Source: Hemerocallis citrina (Eukaryota; Streptophyta; Magnoliopsida; Asparagales; Asphodelaceae). Taken from it: DNA of 64,000 nucleotides. A program made the translations under genes and the position numbers. The stretch spans positions 254,179,228 to 254,243,227 of the forward strand of contig CM030358.1 of assembly GCA_017893485.1 (NCBI GenBank), in the 5' to 3' direction. The notes under the pieces were generated by a model. It worked only from the letters and a program-made list of their open reading frames with translations, had not been told where the DNA came from and made no database searches. Positions 60,287 to 64,000 of this stretch are shown piece by piece. Every line of letters begins with the position of its first letter. Positions within the stretch are counted from its first letter, which is position 1.

Positions 60287-62908
60287 TTATTATTGTTTGG
60301 ATTTTAATGAACTTGTTAACCTCAAATCCTATTCTGCTACATATTATTATTATTATTATTATTATTGTAAAGCCCATTGATTTTAATATAATGTTGTATT
60401 ATTACAGTTATATGAAGCCCATCATCTAAAGCCCAAATTTTATATTTATTTTTTTGCATTATTTATTTATATATAATCTGAGCCCAACCCAAGCCCATCT
60501 TCTATTGGATTCTAACCCAAACACATATCTATTGGATCCCAACCCGAATCTTAATCAAACCCATTAACCCAATCTCCCCCTAACAGTCAATCCCAGATTT
60601 TTCTCCCCCACAATTCCCCGTATCTCCTAACCACTCACATTCTCACCCCCACTATCTCATAATAACTACCCATTATTTTATTTATATTATATTATTATTT
60701 TAATAACCCTCTCCCACTCTTCTCTCTCCCTGTTACTCTATCTCCCTCCTCTATTTTCCCAACGAAAAAGAGAACCCCCACTCTCTCTCCCCGTCTCCCT
60801 CTCTTTTCCACCATCGTCTTCAAGCTCCTCCCCGCAACCGCCGTCGATGTCCCCTGCCTCCTCGACCAGAAATACACCCCGAGCCCCGCCATCTCGCCGG
60901 TGCTCCCCCTCCATCATCTCCCTCACCCTGTCTCCGCCTCCCCCATTACCGCCCGCACCTCAGCAGTCGACCGCCGGAATCCCCATCGTTTCCTCATCGA
61001 ACCCACCGAAGCTCCCTCCGCCTCGTCACAGCCTTCCTCTTTATGGTTCGCGAGCACTCCTGCCTGCAACCTCCCCCTCGTCGCTCCCCCGTTCGCCTCC
61101 TCGTCAGCCAGTCGCGACCCCCATCGCACTCTCACCTCATCGACCTCTGTCGCTGCTCTGAGCCCCATCATAGCTCCGTGCCTCCGTCTTCTTCCTCGGG
61201 GTTCTCGTTGAACCCATCGACTACCGAAGCTCTGCCGTGCGACCACGAAACTCCGCTGCCATCTCATCGAGCAATCGCCTACCTCGCATTGCCTCGCCAT
61301 TGTCGCTCGAGCTCTGAGCACCTCATCGCTCGACCTCCAGTCGAACCCCGTCCTCGTCGCTGGCCTCCTCTACTCCAAAACAGAACATTGATTCCTCCCC
61401 TTACTGTCGATCGCCACTGTGTTGCTCCTCAACACTGTGCGCCACACCCCTCGCCGCAAGCATCGCCGCGAGTGCCCCGTCTTCATCCACCCCCTCGAGT
61501 CGCTGCAGTCACCCACCGATCCCTCGCCCGCCAACTCTCCCTCTCTCTCTCTCTCTCTGTTGCATTTGAAGAAGAAGCATAGAGGTTGGTTTGCTTGGGT
61601 ATTTGCTGTGTTGTGGAGTGGGGATCGTGAGTTGGTGTTTGGTGTTTGTGTAAGGGGATCCGCTGTTTGGTGTGCTGTGTTTGCTAGTTTGCACGTAGAG
61701 CGCACGTGCTTGCGTATTTCTGTGTTCGTAGTTCGTCACCAGGATTTCGATCCCGTTATTCTTTGCTCATTTGGATTAATCCAATCGTCATCTAAAGACA
61801 AGTCCACTTGAACTCTTTTATTTTTCTAGTTCAAGATTATTGATCTCCGCAAGTAGTTCTCTTTCGATTTTCATAATATTGCTTTGTGTGACTTTCGTTA
61901 GGAATATCGAGGGTTTACACTAGCTAACCCGAAGTATCATTAACTTCGTGCCAACATCCATTGATTCAAACCCAAGCTTGCATGCACACACGACATGAAT
62001 AAATTGATTAGAAACTTGTATATAGAAAAATATAGTGATTGAATGCATGATTGATCGATTGTGTTATTGAGACTTGAATCATGACATGATAACTTGGCTT
62101 TGCACACTGTAAAAATTCATCTTGACTTGTTGTATATAATGTTAATGCATTCCATGATACAAGAACATGTAGATTATCCGTTTTGATGAATGTATATGAT
62201 GACTTTTTTTTACTTCTTGCTGCCTGTTCTATTTTGCACTGAGGTTTTGACCCTGTTACAATAAGAACCAACCAAAACTATATAAAAATGAATTTTATCC
62301 TAATGAATCTAGTTTCCAGAACACTTTACGGATCTAGATTCCAATCTATGAGTTGTGAGATATTGCAGTTTTAGTCACTGCTGATCTGTATTTTCAGAAT
62401 TGCAATTTAGTGAAATATCGACACAACTTTCAGTTAAAACACCATGATAACATTAGTGTAATGACATGAAACTCTCCAGAAACTTAGTAGATATACTTAG
62501 GATTCATTTTCTAAATTTTTTGGATTTTTATATTGATTTTACATCTTGTTTTCACACAAAGTTTTGACTATAAGCTGCTTCCAGAACCCTTAAGCTGTAA
62601 AGATTAGGGTAATCGACCTAGTTACAGTCAGAATTAATTGAAACTTACTGAATATGAATTGTAGCCCCATATGTCTAGTTTACACCCCTTTTGCCGGAAT
62701 CTGATTCCGAGTTATAGTTTGTGAGTTATTGCTGTTTTAGTACTACTGTGTCTGCTCTTTCAGATTTACAATTACGTGTACATTATCATGCATTGCATCA
62801 TTTTTGCTACATCTTTATCTTCGCCTTCACACTCTTATATACACTTGCATGGTCATGAATGATATAAAAAATATATTAAACAAGCCAGGTTAATAAGGGT
62901 TGACTTAG

Positions 62909-63075
62909 TAGTGGATAATCTCAGAAAATGTACTCGGTAGGGCTCTTCTTGTTTACATGGAATATTGACATGGAAGGGGGAGAAATACTTGTGAACTTGT
63001 TATCATGTTATCTTGTTATCTTGTTATCATGTTATTTTGTTACACCGAGTACACGCTTTGTAGATCCCACCACTA
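62909..63075 (+). repeat. Conserved stem with tandem-repeat loop, LTR copy 4
   Basis: TAGTGGA (62909-62915) and TGTACTCGG (62929-62937) are mirrored by CCGAGTACAC (63045-63054) and CCACCACTA (63067-63075). The 107-base interior ends in TTATCATG/TTATCTTG octamers. Confidence 0.75.
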
Positions 63076-63715
63076 TGTCTAAACGTACACTGTTTTGTAT
63101 GCACCGAAACTGTGGTATGGGACACAGTAGTACGTGCACTAGATAGAGTAATAAAATGCTAATGAACCTAAGTTGACACTTGTACACTTGACCATTGTTT
63201 ATTGACATTGTTATTCCTTTTAGACTTTGATCTTGCTTCATACTCCTCGATGTACCATGTTCCCTTACTCTTTACTTTTCACTACTTGCTGTCCGTACTT
63301 GCTCTAAGGACATTTTCTTTTCCACTCTAGTTGATCCAACTACAGGTGCACAAGGAGAATTGCCAGAAGGCATTGGTGAGTAGTTCTTCTAGGATTGGAG
63401 CAGGAGCTTGTTTTGCAATAAATTGTTTCTTCCATGTTATTTTTCATATCGCATTGTTACTTTTGTTAAACTTTGTATCCCGGGCTTTGTTGACCCGTAT
63501 TTGTTGTTTATTTCTAGTTGTTGGTTATTATGTTGGACTAATGCTTGTTTTATCTCAGTATCTGTTTATGTGATTATGTTTTTCTGTGTGGTTGTGATTA
63601 TTTCTTTTCATGTTGTTGAGTTAAGACTGGTACAACTTATGGATAATGTTAAAATCATTTGTTGGGCCTTCGTCACAGACTCGTATTCCCGTATTTTGGA
63701 AAGTGGGGCATGACA

Positions 63716-64000
63716 GTCCATAACACTCGAAATAAAAATACACAAAAATGCATTTTATTAATTCTATATATGTACACAACAATATAATCAACACGTGCAC
63801 GGCCAACACGTGCATTGCACGTATTAACAAAATATTTTTGAGTCAAAATAGGAGAAAAATGAATTTCAAGGGAACGAAAAATATTTATAAATGATCGAAA
63901 TATTAAATACGTACAATATTTATATTAATAATGTTACGGATATTACCCGTAACGGTACAAAATATATGTGCATAACACACGTGAAGCAAAATTGTCATAA
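63716..64000 (-). repeat. Continuation of the probable LTR at 46116-47188
   Basis: Starts with the second copy of GTCCA. A/T-rich, with CACGTG-like words (63793-63815) similar to those at 47100-47150. No gene. Confidence 0.4.

Larger units (their letters stand above)
47189..63715 (+). repeat. Solo LTR, family 1, copy 4, split by a Tat element
   Basis: Outer ends TGTAACCCCCGGTCCC (47189) and AAGTGGGGCATGACA (63715) with a perfect 5-bp duplication GTCCA at 47184-47188 and 63716-63720. The LTR itself is 47189-47377 plus 60287-63715, about 3.6 kb; the middle is the Tat element. A GC-rich leader with long open frames (60847-61582, up to 179 codons, Pro/Ser/Arg-rich) follows the likely promoter; similar leaders exist in copies 1 and 2, without protein conservation that I can see. 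No internal retrotransposon genes are present. Confidence 0.85.

Noticed and set aside
61043..61582. 179-codon frame as a protein-coding gene
   Set aside because: Lies in an LTR leader with strong composition bias; an overlapping frame is also open, and no domain is recognised.
63331..63713. Hydrophobic frames near the right end
   Set aside because: They lie in the 3' end of a solo LTR and end in its terminal sequence; the other copies have no matching frame.

Overview
The window is a stretch of repeat-dense nuclear DNA from a flowering plant. It holds nested LTR retrotransposons (Athila, Tat, Copia), at least five solo LTRs, hAT, CACTA and Helitron DNA transposons, and broken endogenous pararetroviruses (Caulimoviridae). 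The only cellular coding sequence I recognise is one exon, resembling the last exon of the N-glycosylation gene ALG14 (24764-24940, minus strand). No rRNA, tRNA or CRISPR array was seen.

Layout. 1-8641: minus-strand Athila-type Ty3/gypsy element with 5' LTR, tRNA-Asp primer site, gag, protease and RT-RNase H-integrase, broken by a few stops and frameshifts; its 3' LTR lies beyond the left edge. 8866-9114: a possible LINE tail with poly(A). 9291-24240: a pararetrovirus cluster (group I) made of five segments in alternating orientation (- + - + -), with three copies of the promoter/leader; a solo LTR (about 15131-18621) sits in the capsid/protease region. 24764-24940: the ALG14-like exon. 25065-27170: a deleted Copia element. 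27171-32546: a solo LTR carrying a CACTA element (29273-31198). 32703-33854: a Helitron. 33855-41978: a second pararetrovirus (group II) in three orientation blocks, carrying a Tat-element fragment and a hAT element with a perfect 8-bp target duplication.

41979-46115 is another large solo LTR. From 47189 to 63715 there is a multi-level nest: a solo LTR (TSD GTCCA) was split by a 12.9-kb Tat element (47378-60286, TSD TTATT). That element has gag on the minus strand, no pol, and an opposite-strand intron-containing gene of the 'putative gypsy type transposon' family with its own TATA box. Its 3' untranslated region expanded into an 88-bp tandem array, and yet another solo LTR (49481-52250) landed in that array.

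The most unusual signal is in the solo-LTR family at 15131-18621, 27171-32546, 49481-52250 and 47189-63715. In all four copies a conserved inverted repeat (TAGTGGA..GTGTACTCGG / CCGAGTACAC..TCCACTA) brackets a loop whose tandem-repeat content is completely different in each copy.
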